This document shows, piece by piece, positions 17,304 through 26,785 of a DNA stretch of 64,000 nucleotides. The notes beneath the pieces were generated by a model. It saw nothing but the letters and a program-made list of their open reading frames with translations, was not told the origin of the DNA and made no database searches. A program made the translations under genes and the position numbers. Each line of letters begins with the position of its first letter. Position 1 is the first letter of the stretch. This DNA is from Qipengyuania xiapuensis (GTDB lineage Bacteria > Pseudomonadota > Alphaproteobacteria > Sphingomonadales > Sphingomonadaceae): assembly GCF_019711395.1 (NCBI RefSeq), contig NZ_JAIGNL010000001.1:62001-126000 (forward strand), in the 5' to 3' direction.

Positions 17304-17816
17304 ATGACCCACAAGGACCTGATCGTAAACGTGCACCTCAACATGCTGGGGACGCTCGACGGATTGCTGGCCAAGGCGGCCACGCACGAAAAGGGCGAGG
17401 CGCTGCTCGGCGCGAAGCTCGCCGACGACATGCTGCCGCTTTCGACCCAGGTGCGTTTCCTCTGCAATATGCCGGGCGAAGCCATGGCGCGGCTCATCGG
17501 GCTCGACTTCACCTCGCGCGAGGAAGATCCGAAGAGCCTCGCCGAAGCGCGCGAGATGGTCGCGGCCTGCAAGGCTGACATCGAGGGATGGTCACAGCAG
17601 GACTTCGTCGGCGAGGACGAGCAGGTCGAGCTGGTCATTCCCAACGGCATGGCGTTCGACCTGACCGCGGGCGAATACGTGCGCGACTGGGCCGTGCCGC
17701 AGTTCTATTTCCACGCCACCACCGCCTACGCCATCCTGCGCAGCGAGGGGCTGGAAATCGGGAAAGCCGATTTCGTCGGTTACATGTTCAAGTATCTGCG
17801 CCAGCCAGCAGGCTAG
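17304..17816 (+). CDS. DUF1993 family protein
   Basis: The 170-residue protein fits DUF1993: DGLLAKAATHEKGEALLGAKLADDMLPLSTQVRFLCNM... followed by LDFTSREEDPKSL and a C-terminal YFHATTAYAILRSEGLEIGKADF. The fold is a DinB-like four-helix bundle and the function is unknown. Start ATG 17304 has GGGAGAGA upstream. It follows the ligase by 47 bases and may share its transcript. Its stop overlaps the stop of the convergent DUF167 gene by four bases (CTAG). Confidence 0.85.
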   Translation: MTHKDLIVNVHLNMLGTLDGLLAKAATHEKGEALLGAKLADDMLPLSTQVRFLCNMPGEAMARLIGLDFTSREEDPKSLAEAREMVAACKADIEGWSQQDFVGEDEQVELVIPNGMAFDLTAGEYVRDWAVPQFYFHATTAYAILRSEGLEIGKADFVGYMFKYLRQPAG

Positions 17817-18094
17817 CGGGTAATCCGGAGCACTTTCTGGCGCGAGGTCTGACCGCGCAACATCTCGACCTTGCTCGGCGCGAGGCCAAGCGCCTTGGCC
17901 ACCACGGCCATGACCGCTTCGTTGGCGGCGCCATCCTGCGGTTTTGCCCGTGTCTTCACGGCGAGCTGGCCTTCGACAAGGCTCACATCGTCCGTTCGCG
18001 CGCCGGGAGTGACGCGGACCTTCAGCTGGCCGCGATCATCGATTAGGGATTCGATTTCGCTCGCAGCCGGAAGGGCCAGGCGTGGCCGGGCCAT
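17813..18094 (-). CDS. DUF167 (YggU) family protein
   Basis: A 93-residue small alpha/beta protein with LKVRVTPGARTDDV, VKTRAKPQDGAANEAVMAVVAKAL and QKVLRITR, the DUF167/YggU signature. Its biochemical role is unknown; crystal structures in the family show a compact fold. It starts four bases after the stop of the carbonic-anhydrase-like gene, so it is probably the last gene of a minus-strand run that begins at hemB. Confidence 0.9.
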   Translation of the reverse strand: MARPRLALPAASEIESLIDDRGQLKVRVTPGARTDDVSLVEGQLAVKTRAKPQDGAANEAVMAVVAKALGLAPSKVEMLRGQTSRQKVLRITR

Positions 18095-18097
18095 CGC

Positions 18098-18664
18098 CTA
18101 GCCAAGCGCTGCCGCAACGGCATCCGAATGATGCTTTGCATTTTCCGCGTAATGCGCAGTGCCCATGCGCATGCCGGCAACCGCCATGTCGTCGAGATCG
18201 CGCATCTTGCGCGCAGGGCGGCCGCCCCATAGCTCGCGCTCGCCCATCACCTTGCCTTCGGTAAGCATCGCGCCGGCTGCCAGCATGGCGTCGGAGCCGA
18301 TGACTGCCTTGTTCATGGCGATCGCGCCGAGGCCGACGAAGCCGCGATCCTCGATGCGGCAGCCGTGCACCATGGCCATGTGACCGATCAGCACGTCGTC
18401 GCCGATGATGAGCGGGCTACCATCGGGATCGCCCGGGCGTTCCGGATCGCAGTGGAGCACGCTACCGTCCTGCACATTGCTGCGCTCGCCGATGACGATG
18501 CGGCTGACGTCGGCGCGCAGCACGCAATTGTACCAGATCGAGCTTCCCGCCCCTATCGTGACGTCGCCGATTATCGTGCAACCGGGCGCGATGAAGGCGC
18601 TCTCGTGGATCTGCGGCGTCTTGCCGTGGATCGGGACGATGTTGACGCCGGGTCGGTTGGTCAC
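18098..18664 (-). CDS. gamma-carbonic anhydrase family protein
   Basis: A left-handed beta-helix hexapeptide protein of 188 residues (GCTIIGDVTIGAGSSIWYNC). It retains the gamma-class layout: RADVSRIVIGERSNVQDG, VLHCD with a zinc-ligand His, and GHMAMVHGC with two more. It may hydrate CO2 or be a non-catalytic YrdA/PaaY-like acyltransferase relative. The GTG at 18664 overlaps the upstream acetyltransferase TGA as GTGA with GGGAG before it, so I chose it over ATG 18679. Translationally coupled on both sides. Confidence 0.88.
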   Translation of the reverse strand: MTNRPGVNIVPIHGKTPQIHESAFIAPGCTIIGDVTIGAGSSIWYNCVLRADVSRIVIGERSNVQDGSVLHCDPERPGDPDGSPLIIGDDVLIGHMAMVHGCRIEDRGFVGLGAIAMNKAVIGSDAMLAAGAMLTEGKVMGERELWGGRPARKMRDLDDMAVAGMRMGTAHYAENAKHHSDAVAAALG

Positions 18665-19218
18665 TGCTGGCTCTCCCATTGGTCTTTCGTGAGCGAGTAC
18701 TGGATCGTGCGGCGATCTTCGGGCGGATAGTCCGGATCGTCGAAATCGAGGTCTTCGCGGCGCACCATGCCGAGTTTTTCCATCAGCTTCCAGCTTGGCA
18801 CATTGGCTTCACTCGTCAGCGCGACGACATGCGGCGCATCGACGCGGCCGAATGCCCAGTCGATCACTGCGCGGACTGCTTCCTCGGCAAGCCCAAGCCG
18901 CCACCGGTCCTCGCGGATGAGCCAGCCAATCTCGTGATCGCCCTGGTTGGGCGCGAGCGGGTTATCGACCAGCTTGATCCCCGCGTGGCCGACCAGCTCT
19001 CCGGTCTCCTTCTCGATCAGCATCAGGAAGCTGAAGCCGCGCGTCGCGTACCACTGCATCGCCTTGGCATGCTTCGCTTCGATCTCGTGCAGTTCCTTGG
19101 GCCCGCCCAGCCGCGCCATGACGGCCTGCGTGTTGAGCACCCGGTACTGCTCGGCAGCGTCGCTTTCCTCGATCGTGCGCAAGATCAGCCGGTCGGTTTC
19201 GGCGATGATGTCAGCCAC
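18661..19218 (-). CDS. GNAT family N-acetyltransferase (RimJ/RimL-like), first of a tandem pair
   Basis: The 185-residue protein opens MADIIAETDRLILR, the classic RimJ/RimL-type start, and has EIGWLIREDRWRLGLAEEAV as the acetyl-CoA site and SWKLMEKLGMVRREDLDFDDP near the end. The substrate could be a small molecule or a protein N-terminus; sequence alone does not say. The GTG at 19218 (GGAAGG five bases upstream) overlaps the previous gene by eight bases. It is a paralogue of the next gene in organisation and motif order, suggesting an old tandem duplication. Confidence 0.85.
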   Translation of the reverse strand: MADIIAETDRLILRTIEESDAAEQYRVLNTQAVMARLGGPKELHEIEAKHAKAMQWYATRGFSFLMLIEKETGELVGHAGIKLVDNPLAPNQGDHEIGWLIREDRWRLGLAEEAVRAVIDWAFGRVDAPHVVALTSEANVPSWKLMEKLGMVRREDLDFDDPDYPPEDRRTIQYSLTKDQWESQQ

Positions 19219-19754
19219 GCCAGCCTTCCCAATCCTCGCGCGAGATCGAATAGACGATGATGGTATCGTCACCGAAGTCACTGTTTGCAAAGTCGAGGTC
19301 GGGCCGGTGCTCCATGCCGAGGCGCTTCATCAGCCCCCAGCTCGGCTCATTGGGCTGAACGGTCAGGGCGATGACTTGCTCGGCACCGAAACGGTCGAAG
19401 GCGAGGTCGAGCGAGGCGATCGCGGCTTCCTTCGCATAGCCCTTGCCCCAGGCATCTTCGCGCAGGCGCCAGCCGACTTCCATTTCGCCGACCGGTCCGC
19501 CCTCCTGGTTGCAGCGCTTCAGGCCGCAAAAGCCGAGGATCGCGCCATCTTCCTTGCGCTCGACGACCCAGAACGTGTGGCCGTGATCGCGCTGGTATCC
19601 GAGCAGCCTGTCCTGCGCGCCCTGCCGTTTGGCGTCGTCGCATACACCGCCGAGCCATTCCATGACGGCAGGCGTGTTCGTGCCTTCCCAGAAGCGCGGC
19701 CAGTCTTCATCGCGCCAGTCGCGCAAGACCAGCCTGTCGGTCTCGTGGCAGAAC

Positions 19755-19762
<8 letters not shown>
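19211..19762 (-). CDS. GNAT family N-acetyltransferase (RimJ/RimL-like), second of the pair
   Basis: A 183-residue acetyltransferase opening MAEFCHETDRLVLRDWRDED, with EVGWRLREDAWGKGYAKEA (acetyl-CoA loop, about residues 93-111) and SWGLMKRLGMEHRPDLDF. It parallels the downstream neighbour segment by segment. The ATG at 19762 lies inside the last codons of hemB (8-base overlap), so hemB translation likely feeds it. No substrate can be assigned. Alternative upstream start at 19789 would lengthen the overlap without added homology. Confidence 0.85.
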
Positions 19763-20753
<991 letters not shown>

Positions 20754-20799
20754 GGGGCGAGCCTTGCCGCAAAGCGCGCGGCTTAGCAATCGGGGCCGG

Positions 20800-22386
20800 T
20801 CAGCCGATCTTCCGGGGCTGGTCGAGCTTGTCGATCTCGCGGGCGGGCTCTTCGCTCGCGGCTTCCTCTGCAGTCGGGGAAAGATCAGCCAGCGCAGCGC
20901 CTTCTTCGACCTTCTTGAGGTTCTGCAGCGTGTCGCGGAACTTGGTGAGATCCTCGCCCGAGAGCTGGCGGCGCGTTACGAAGCTGACCGAGGCCGGATT
21001 CACATGCTTGCCGCCGCGGTACATCTCATAGTGCAGGTGCGGTCCGGTCGACAGGCCGGTCGAGCCGACATAGCCGATCACCTGGCCGCGCTTGACGCTC
21101 TCGCCCCGGCGGACGGAGACGCGGCTCATGTGGCAATAGCGCGTGTCGACGCCGTTGCTGTGGCGCAGGCGAACTGCATTGCCGCAACCACCCATCCGGC
21201 CAGCGCCGGTAACGCGGCCATCGGTCACGGCGACGATCGGCGTGCCATGGCGGGCGCGGAAATCGACACCTGCGTGCATGCGGCGATAGCCGAGGATCGG
21301 GTGGCGGCGCATGCCGTAGCGCGAGCTCATCGGGCCGGGCACGGGCGCCATCAGGCCGCCCTTTTCCTCGCCCTCTCCATCGGCGCTGTAAAACTCGCCG
21401 TCCTTGCCCCAGCGCATCAACTGTACGCCGTTGCGCGATCCGCGCTCGAGGCCGGCAAAGAGGAGCTGGCCCGCCTGGCGTTCGCCCGTAGCGGCGCGGC
21501 GGTGCGAAATGATCATGTCGAACTGGTCGGTCGACCGCACGTCGCGCTGGAGGTTCACTTCCTGGCCGACCGCCTTGAGGTAGGCCTGGATGGCGCTCGC
21601 GGGAGCGCCGGCGGCGCGCGCCGAGCGGTAAAGGCTGTCGCCCACCGTGCCGCGGATGCGCAGCGGGGTCTCGTCGACTCGGATGAGGCGGCGGGTGAGC
21701 GCGAGCGGGCCGTCCTCGTCGAGACGGGCGACCTTGAGTTCGAGGTCGAAGCGCGCGCGGAGGTTGAGTTGGTCGAGCGGGCGGCTTTCGCCTGGTGCGG
21801 GGCGGCGGCCGAGCGTTATGTCGATCTGCGTGCCCGGCTCGATGTCTTCGAGGTTTACAGCCCTGCCGATCAGCGATGCGACCTGGTCGGCCTCCTCGCT
21901 GCTGACGCCTGCCCGGCGTAGCGTGCGGTCGAGACTGTCGCCGCGGCCGAGCGTTGCCAGCATCTGCATCTGCGGGCGTTCAGGCGCCTCGGCGAGCGGG
22001 CGGACCAGCGCAGTCGGGCCCATGCGGCGACCGGTGTCGGCGCCGAGTCCGAGCGGCGTGATCATGTGACTGCGGTATTCGCCCCGCACTTCGGCGTCGT
22101 CGGGCAGCGGCGAAGCGGCCTCGAGCGGAGCGAAGTCGGGCCAGAAGGCCAGCGCGACCACCGAGAGGCCGACGAAAGTGCCGAGACCGCGGAACCAGCG
22201 GCGCGAGCCGATGTCCGAACCGAGGTCGGGCGCGATATCGAGTGCTTCAATGCGGGCGTAGGCCTTTTCGCGAAGCTGGCGAATGGCCGAGGAGGGATTG
22301 CGCGATCCATCGCCGGCAGGCGCGCTGCCTGCCGCTTCGAATGCCATCGAATACTGCTGGGTCTGGTCCTTGCTGGACTGATCCAC
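20800..22386 (-). CDS. M23 family metallopeptidase with LysM/OapA-like region
   Basis: A 528-residue envelope protein. A cytoplasmic head of about 65 residues precedes one membrane segment (FVGLSVVALAFWPDF), then a long periplasmic part with MLATLGRGDSLDRTLRRAGVS, an OapA/LysM-like module, and a C-terminal LytM domain with HAGVDFRARHGTPI and HLHYEMY (zinc ligands). It resembles the MepM/DipM-type endopeptidases that cut peptidoglycan cross-links during growth or division. The start is GTG 22386 with GGAGGG seven bases upstream; TTG 22389 is adjacent. It diverges from the helicase gene. Confidence 0.88.
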   Translation of the reverse strand: MDQSSKDQTQQYSMAFEAAGSAPAGDGSRNPSSAIRQLREKAYARIEALDIAPDLGSDIGSRRWFRGLGTFVGLSVVALAFWPDFAPLEAASPLPDDAEVRGEYRSHMITPLGLGADTGRRMGPTALVRPLAEAPERPQMQMLATLGRGDSLDRTLRRAGVSSEEADQVASLIGRAVNLEDIEPGTQIDITLGRRPAPGESRPLDQLNLRARFDLELKVARLDEDGPLALTRRLIRVDETPLRIRGTVGDSLYRSARAAGAPASAIQAYLKAVGQEVNLQRDVRSTDQFDMIISHRRAATGERQAGQLLFAGLERGSRNGVQLMRWGKDGEFYSADGEGEEKGGLMAPVPGPMSSRYGMRRHPILGYRRMHAGVDFRARHGTPIVAVTDGRVTGAGRMGGCGNAVRLRHSNGVDTRYCHMSRVSVRRGESVKRGQVIGYVGSTGLSTGPHLHYEMYRGGKHVNPASVSFVTRRQLSGEDLTKFRDTLQNLKKVEEGAALADLSPTAEEAASEEPAREIDKLDQPRKIG

Positions 22387-22589
22387 CAAAATTCCCTCCG
22401 CCGCGGACCGGCCGGCACCATGCTGTGCCTTGGCGCTCGATCCATCTGCATGAATGACGTGAATCCATAAGGAAACAAAGTAAAGGGCGAATTAACGGAC
22501 GGCCCTGCTCAGGCTTGCGCAGCGGCCATCCGGCAGCTGCGGGGGACGAGCGGTTGCGCCGCGCCCCGCGCGCTGCCACCTAGGCTGCA

Positions 22590-25103
22590 GTGAACGACGC
22601 CAGCATCAAGGCGGTCCTCGGACCCACCAATACCGGCAAGACCCATCTCGCCATCGAGCGGATGTGCGCGCACTCGAGCGGGGCGATCGGCTTCCCGCTG
22701 CGGCTCCTGGCGCGCGAGGTCTACGACCGCGTAGTCGCGATCAAGGGCGAGAAGAATGTCGCCCTGATCACTGGCGAACAGCGGATTGAACCTGAAGGCG
22801 CGCGCTACCTGTGCTGCACCGTCGAGGCGATGCCGCGCGCATCGAACGAGCGGGCCTTCGTGGCGCTGGACGAGGCGCAACTCGCCGCCGACCGCGAGCG
22901 CGGACACGTCTTTACCGACCGCCTGCTCAACACGCGCGGCCGCGAGGAAACCATGCTGCTGGGCGCGGCGACGCTTGCGCCGATGGTCGAGGCACTGGTG
23001 CCAGGCGCCGAAATCTCCGAGCGCCCGCGCTTCTCAACCCTTACCCACATCGGCCCGCGCAAGCTCTCGCGCCTGCCCCCGAGAAGCGCAATCGTCGCCT
23101 TCAGTGCGGAGCAGGTCTACGCGGTCGCCGAAATGCTGCGGCGCTTCCGCGGCGGCGCTGCAGTGGTCATGGGCGCGCTTTCACCGGAAACGCGCAACAA
23201 GCAGGTCGAATTGTTCCAGAATGGTGAGGTCGACTATATCGTCGCGACCGATGCCATCGGCATGGGCCTCAACCTGGACGTCAATCACGTCGCTTTCGCA
23301 GGGCTGACGAAGTTCGACGGCGTTCGCATGAGGCGGCTGCAACCTGCTGAAATGGCACAGATTGCAGGCCGGGCGGGGCGTCACCAGCGCGACGGCACCT
23401 TCGGGACGCTGGCAGGTGGCGGCGGCAAGGCGGGTCCCGCCCCCGAATTCACCGAGGAAGAGATCTACGCGATCGAAGAACACCGTTTCGCGCCGATCAC
23501 GAAACTCTTCTGGCGCGAGCCCGAACCGCGCTTCGACTCGCTTTCCACGCTCATCGCCGACCTCGAACGCCCGCCCGAGCACGAGGCGCTGCGCCTCGCC
23601 CCCGAGGCGATCGATCTCGCCACGCTGAAGCGCCTCGCCGAGGAACCGCTCGCCGAGACGATCCGCGGTTCGGGGCAGGTTCGGCGCTTCTGGGAGGCAT
23701 GCTCGCTGCCCGATTTCCGAGCGCGCGGCCCCGACGTCCATGCCCGCTTCGTCGCGCGGCTGTGGCAGGACCTGCGTTCAGGGTATATCGGGGCGGACTA
23801 TGTTGCCGCGCGCATATCCGAACTCGACAATGTCAGCGGCGATATCGATACGCTGCAGGGCCGCATCGCGGCGATTCGCAGCTGGGCCTATATCTGCCAG
23901 CGGCCCGACTGGGTGCTCGCCCGCGACGAAATGGCGTCACGCGCCCGCGGGGTCGAAGCCAAATTGTCGGACGCGCTCCATGCGCGGCTCACCGAAAGAT
24001 TCGTCAACCGAAGGACTGCCATTTTGATGAAATCGCTGGGACAGGATGCCTCCATGCTCCCGATCACGCTCGCCGAGGACGGCACGCTGCTCGTCGAGGA
24101 CGAGGCTCTCGGCAAGGTCGAGGGCTTCCGTTTCGAAGTCGATCCTGCCGCCAACCATGCCGACCGCAAGATGTTGCTTGCCGCTGCCGAGAAGGCGCTG
24201 CCGCGCATCCTGGGCGAAAAGGCCGAGGTGCTGGCGGCTTCGGACATGGCTGACGTCGAGCTGTCGCGCGGTGCGATCCGCTGGAACGGCCAGATGCTGG
24301 CAAAGCTCGCTCCGCGGGACGGGCAGGTGAAACCCGCGCTCGAACCTTCGCGTGAAATCTCCGCCCTGCCCGATAACGCCAGGAAAACATTGCTCGATGC
24401 GCTCGATGCATGGCTCGACAAGCAGCTCGAACCGCTCGAGCCGCTGCGCAAGATGCATATCGCATCGGCCAATCCGGAAGCAGGCAGTCAGGCGCGCGCG
24501 CTGCTGCTCAACCTCATCGCGGGCCATGGTTTCGTGACCCGCGAGAAGGCGGGGATCGAGCATCTGCCCAAGGAAATGCGCCCCTTCCTGCGCAAGATCG
24601 GCGTCACTTTCGGCGCGCTCGACATTTTCGCGCCGCTCCTGCTCAAGCCCGCGCCGCGCCAGCTGCTGAGCGCGCTCGGCACCGACCGCCGCCCGCTGCA
24701 GGAAGCGATGCTGCCGGTCATCCCCGACGCCAAGAAGCTGCCCGCCGGTTATCGCCACGCAGGGACACAGGCGATCCGCCTGGACCTCGCCGAAAAGATC
24801 TTCCGCACCGCTCACGAAGCGCGCTCGAAGGCGGGCAAGAGCCGCAAGTTCACGCTCGACCTGAGCCTGCCGATCTCGATCGGGCTGGAAGAGAAGAACG
24901 CCGAGCGCCTGCTCGGACAGGCGGGCTTCCGCGTCCAGCGCGCGAGGCCGCTTGCGGAAGGCACCTTCGGCCCGCCGCGCCCCGATAGCTGGGAATGGCG
25001 CCCTTCGCGGCGCAAGCAGCAGCGCGGCAAGCCCCGCACCGAGCAGAAGCCGCGTGAGGGCAGCGCCTTTGCCGGCCTCGCTGACCTGATCAAGCAGGGC
25101 TGA
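22590..25103 (+). CDS. SUV3-like superfamily 2 RNA/DNA helicase
   Basis: An 837-residue helicase of the kind related to mitochondrial SUV3. Walker A is GPTNTGKTHLAIERM (residues 11-25), Walker B is ALDEAQLAAD, then ATDAIGMGLNLDVNHVAF and AQIAGRAGRHQRDG (motifs V and VI). A long alpha-helical C-terminal half ends with a basic tail (RRKQQRGKPRTEQK). In mitochondria the homologue works with exonuclease in RNA turnover; the bacterial role is poorly defined. Start GTG 22590 has only a weak AGG. It is followed at three bases by an S4 RNA-binding gene, which supports an RNA-related role. Confidence 0.9.
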   Translation: MNDASIKAVLGPTNTGKTHLAIERMCAHSSGAIGFPLRLLAREVYDRVVAIKGEKNVALITGEQRIEPEGARYLCCTVEAMPRASNERAFVALDEAQLAADRERGHVFTDRLLNTRGREETMLLGAATLAPMVEALVPGAEISERPRFSTLTHIGPRKLSRLPPRSAIVAFSAEQVYAVAEMLRRFRGGAAVVMGALSPETRNKQVELFQNGEVDYIVATDAIGMGLNLDVNHVAFAGLTKFDGVRMRRLQPAEMAQIAGRAGRHQRDGTFGTLAGGGGKAGPAPEFTEEEIYAIEEHRFAPITKLFWREPEPRFDSLSTLIADLERPPEHEALRLAPEAIDLATLKRLAEEPLAETIRGSGQVRRFWEACSLPDFRARGPDVHARFVARLWQDLRSGYIGADYVAARISELDNVSGDIDTLQGRIAAIRSWAYICQRPDWVLARDEMASRARGVEAKLSDALHARLTERFVNRRTAILMKSLGQDASMLPITLAEDGTLLVEDEALGKVEGFRFEVDPAANHADRKMLLAAAEKALPRILGEKAEVLAASDMADVELSRGAIRWNGQMLAKLAPRDGQVKPALEPSREISALPDNARKTLLDALDAWLDKQLEPLEPLRKMHIASANPEAGSQARALLLNLIAGHGFVTREKAGIEHLPKEMRPFLRKIGVTFGALDIFAPLLLKPAPRQLLSALGTDRRPLQEAMLPVIPDAKKLPAGYRHAGTQAIRLDLAEKIFRTAHEARSKAGKSRKFTLDLSLPISIGLEEKNAERLLGQAGFRVQRARPLAEGTFGPPRPDSWEWRPSRRKQQRGKPRTEQKPREGSAFAGLADLIKQG

Positions 25104-25106
25104 GGC

Positions 25107-25364
25107 TTGCGGATCGACCGCCTGCTCTGCTTCCTGCGCTTCGTGCGCACCCGCAGCGCCGCACGCAAGCTGGTCGACGAAGGTCACATCCGCCTCAATG
25201 GAGAGCGCGTGCTGCGCGCCAGCCGCGATATCGCCGCGGGTGATGTCCTCACCCTGCCGCTCGGCAAGACGGTGCGTCTCGTCGAGGTTCTCTCGCTGCC
25301 GGAACGGCGCGGGCCGCCGCGCGAGGCGCAAGAATGTTATCGGGAACTTGACCCCGGTGCATGA
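25107..25364 (+). CDS. RNA-binding S4 domain protein (Hsp15-like)
   Basis: An 85-residue protein, almost entirely an S4 fold: RIDRLLCFLRFVRTRSAARK, LVDEGHIRLNGERVL and DVLTLPLGKTVRLVEVL. Hsp15 (HslR) recognises stalled 50S-peptidyl-tRNA complexes; this shorter relative may act on ribosomes or structured RNA. The start is TTG at 25107, three bases after the helicase stop, with GAGG just before; no ATG is available and the S4 domain begins at once. Strong coupling to the helicase is implied. Confidence 0.87.
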   Translation: MRIDRLLCFLRFVRTRSAARKLVDEGHIRLNGERVLRASRDIAAGDVLTLPLGKTVRLVEVLSLPERRGPPREAQECYRELDPGA

Positions 25365-25413
25365 TTAGCCATAGCAGCGCAGAAACACCTACCACTCAGG
25401 GGAAACACGCCCA

Positions 25414-25752
25414 ATGACCTATGTCGTCACCGACGCCTGCATCAAATGCAAATACACCGACTGCGTCGAGGTCTGCCCGGTCGACTGCTTCTATGAAGGC
25501 GAGAACATGCTCGTCATCAATCCGTCGGAATGTATCGATTGCGGCGTGTGCGAACCCGAATGCCCGGCCGAGGCCATCCTGCCCGACACCGAGGACAATC
25601 TCGAAAAGTGGCTCGAGCTGAACACCAAGTTCAGCGCCGAATGGCCGAACATCACCGGCCAGAAGGAACCGCCCGCAGATGCCGACGAGCACAAGGGCGA
25701 AGAGGGCAAGTTCGAGAAATACTTCTCGCCCGAACCCGGCGAAGGCGACTGA
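25414..25752 (+). CDS. fdxA: seven-iron ferredoxin FdxA
   Basis: The 112-residue protein has [18 protein letters not shown] followed by [12 protein letters not shown], giving one [3Fe-4S] and one [4Fe-4S] cluster in the Azotobacter FdI manner. The acidic C-terminal extension (EEGKFEKYF) is typical of proteobacterial FdxA. It transfers electrons in the cytoplasm; the partner is unknown. The gene has a good AGGGG leader and sits directly upstream of carD, a conserved order in alphaproteobacteria. Confidence 0.94.
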   Translation: MTYVVTDACIKCKYTDCVEVCPVDCFYEGENMLVINPSECIDCGVCEPECPAEAILPDTEDNLEKWLELNTKFSAEWPNITGQKEPPADADEHKGEEGKFEKYFSPEPGEGD

Positions 25753-26103
25753 TAGCCCCCCGAGGGTGCTTTCAGACCCCGAGGCCGCCTCGGTTCCGTG
25801 CTTGTCCTGATCACCTGGTCCTAGGCCAGCGCGATGCGCCTGCCGGGCGCGCAACTCGCTCCGGTGAAAGGAAGCGGTAAGGCCAACGAGGCGCCGTAAA
25901 CTGCGAAGACTCGCAATATTCCGCCTGCTGTGCTATATAATGCAACAACTGCCCCGGCCTGAACCGGTGCAGATGTGAGAATTGAAAGGGCCGTACCAGC
26001 CGCAACACCACCATCGGAACCAGACTGCACACCGTCCGACGGCGTGCGGCCATGGGTTTCCTTGGCGTTGCTCCCCCCTCGGCCCCGACGAAAGGATTGA
26101 TGC
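25753..26103 (+). other. 351-base fdxA-carD intergenic region and carD leader
   Basis: No convincing gene is seen. CCGAGG/CCTCGG (25779-25784 and 25788-25793) form a small hairpin without a T tract, a poor terminator for fdxA. A perfect TATAAT stands at 25936-25941 but no matching -35 is visible at 16-18 bases. If it is a promoter, carD has a leader of about 155 bases. Near the end of that leader GCACACCGT (26027-26035) and ACGGCGTGC (26039-26047) form a hairpin with one mismatch. The Shine-Dalgarno AAAGGA precedes carD. Confidence 0.45.
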
Positions 26104-26640
26104 ATGGCGAGCAAGGCGGACGCCTTCGACGTTGGCGATTACGTTGTTTACCCCAAGCACGGCGTTGGCCGTGTCATCGAGCTCCAGAGCGAGGAAATCG
26201 CCGGCATGCAGCTCGATCTCTATGTCCTCCGTTTCGAGAAGGAGCGCATGACGCTCCGCGTTCCGGTCAACAAGGTCGAATCGATCGGCATGCGCAAGCT
26301 GTCGAGTGACAAGACGCTCAAGGAAGCCATGGAAACGCTGAAGGGCAAGCCCAAGGTCAAGCGCACCATGTGGAGCCGCCGCGCGCAGGAATACGAGGCG
26401 AAGATCAACTCGGGCGAAATCGTCCTGATCGCCGAAGTGACCCGCGACCTTTTCCGCCCCGACGACCAGCCCGAACAGAGCTATTCGGAGCGCCAGATCT
26501 TCGAAGCGGCCTCGAGCCGTCTCGCACGCGAACTCGCAGCGATGGAAAAGACCGACGAGCCGACCGCGCTCGAGAAGATTCTCGACGTTCTGCGCGAGCA
26601 TGCTCCGCAGTATTACAACAACGAGGAAGAGGACGCCTGA
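26104..26640 (+). CDS. CarD family transcriptional regulator
   Basis: The 178-residue protein has the CarD N-terminal RNA-polymerase-interacting Tudor-like domain (FDVGDYVVYPKHGVGRVIEL, residues 8-27) and the helical DNA-binding part (TMWSRRAQEYEAKINSG, ELAAMEKTDEPTALEKILDVL). CarD proteins bind the polymerase beta subunit and stabilise open complexes at housekeeping promoters, notably rRNA. A strong terminator follows. The E/D-rich end is normal. Adjacency to fdxA is conserved; the long leader could allow autoregulation. Confidence 0.93.
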   Translation: MASKADAFDVGDYVVYPKHGVGRVIELQSEEIAGMQLDLYVLRFEKERMTLRVPVNKVESIGMRKLSSDKTLKEAMETLKGKPKVKRTMWSRRAQEYEAKINSGEIVLIAEVTRDLFRPDDQPEQSYSERQIFEAASSRLARELAAMEKTDEPTALEKILDVLREHAPQYYNNEEEDA

Positions 26641-26667
26641 TCGCCTAACGGCCATCGGCACTCGACG

Positions 26668-26700
26668 AAGGGGCCGCTCCGCAAGGGGCGGCCCTTTTGC
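26668..26700 (+). terminator. rho-independent terminator after carD
   Basis: AAGGGGCCGCTCC (26668-26680) pairs with GGGGCGGCCCTTT (26685-26697) around a GCAA tetraloop, followed by TTTTGCTTT. The core stem GGCCGCTCC/GGGGCGGCC is the one seen in the trcR leader. Confidence 0.85.
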
Positions 26701-26706
26701 TTTGGG

Positions 26707-26735
26707 TTGAAGTCGGTCTAATGCTGTATTATATC
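26707..26735 (+). promoter_or_regulatory. probable promoter for the DUF2807 lipoprotein gene
   Basis: TTGAAG (26707-26712) and TATATC (26730-26735) are separated by 17 bases, a near-consensus vegetative promoter placed just after the carD terminator and about 50 bases before the start codon. No experimental support. Confidence 0.45.
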
Positions 26736-26785
26736 GCCAATACGCCGAGCGTGGGCTCGCGCCAGGATTCAAAGGGATGAGACTT

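Noticed and set aside
25779-25793. CCGAGG/CCTCGG hairpin as an fdxA terminator
   Set aside because: Six-base stem with a three-base loop and no T tract; too weak to call.
25936-25941. Perfect TATAAT upstream of carD as a strong promoter
   Set aside because: No reasonable -35 at 15-19 bases; kept only as a remark within the intergenic entry.
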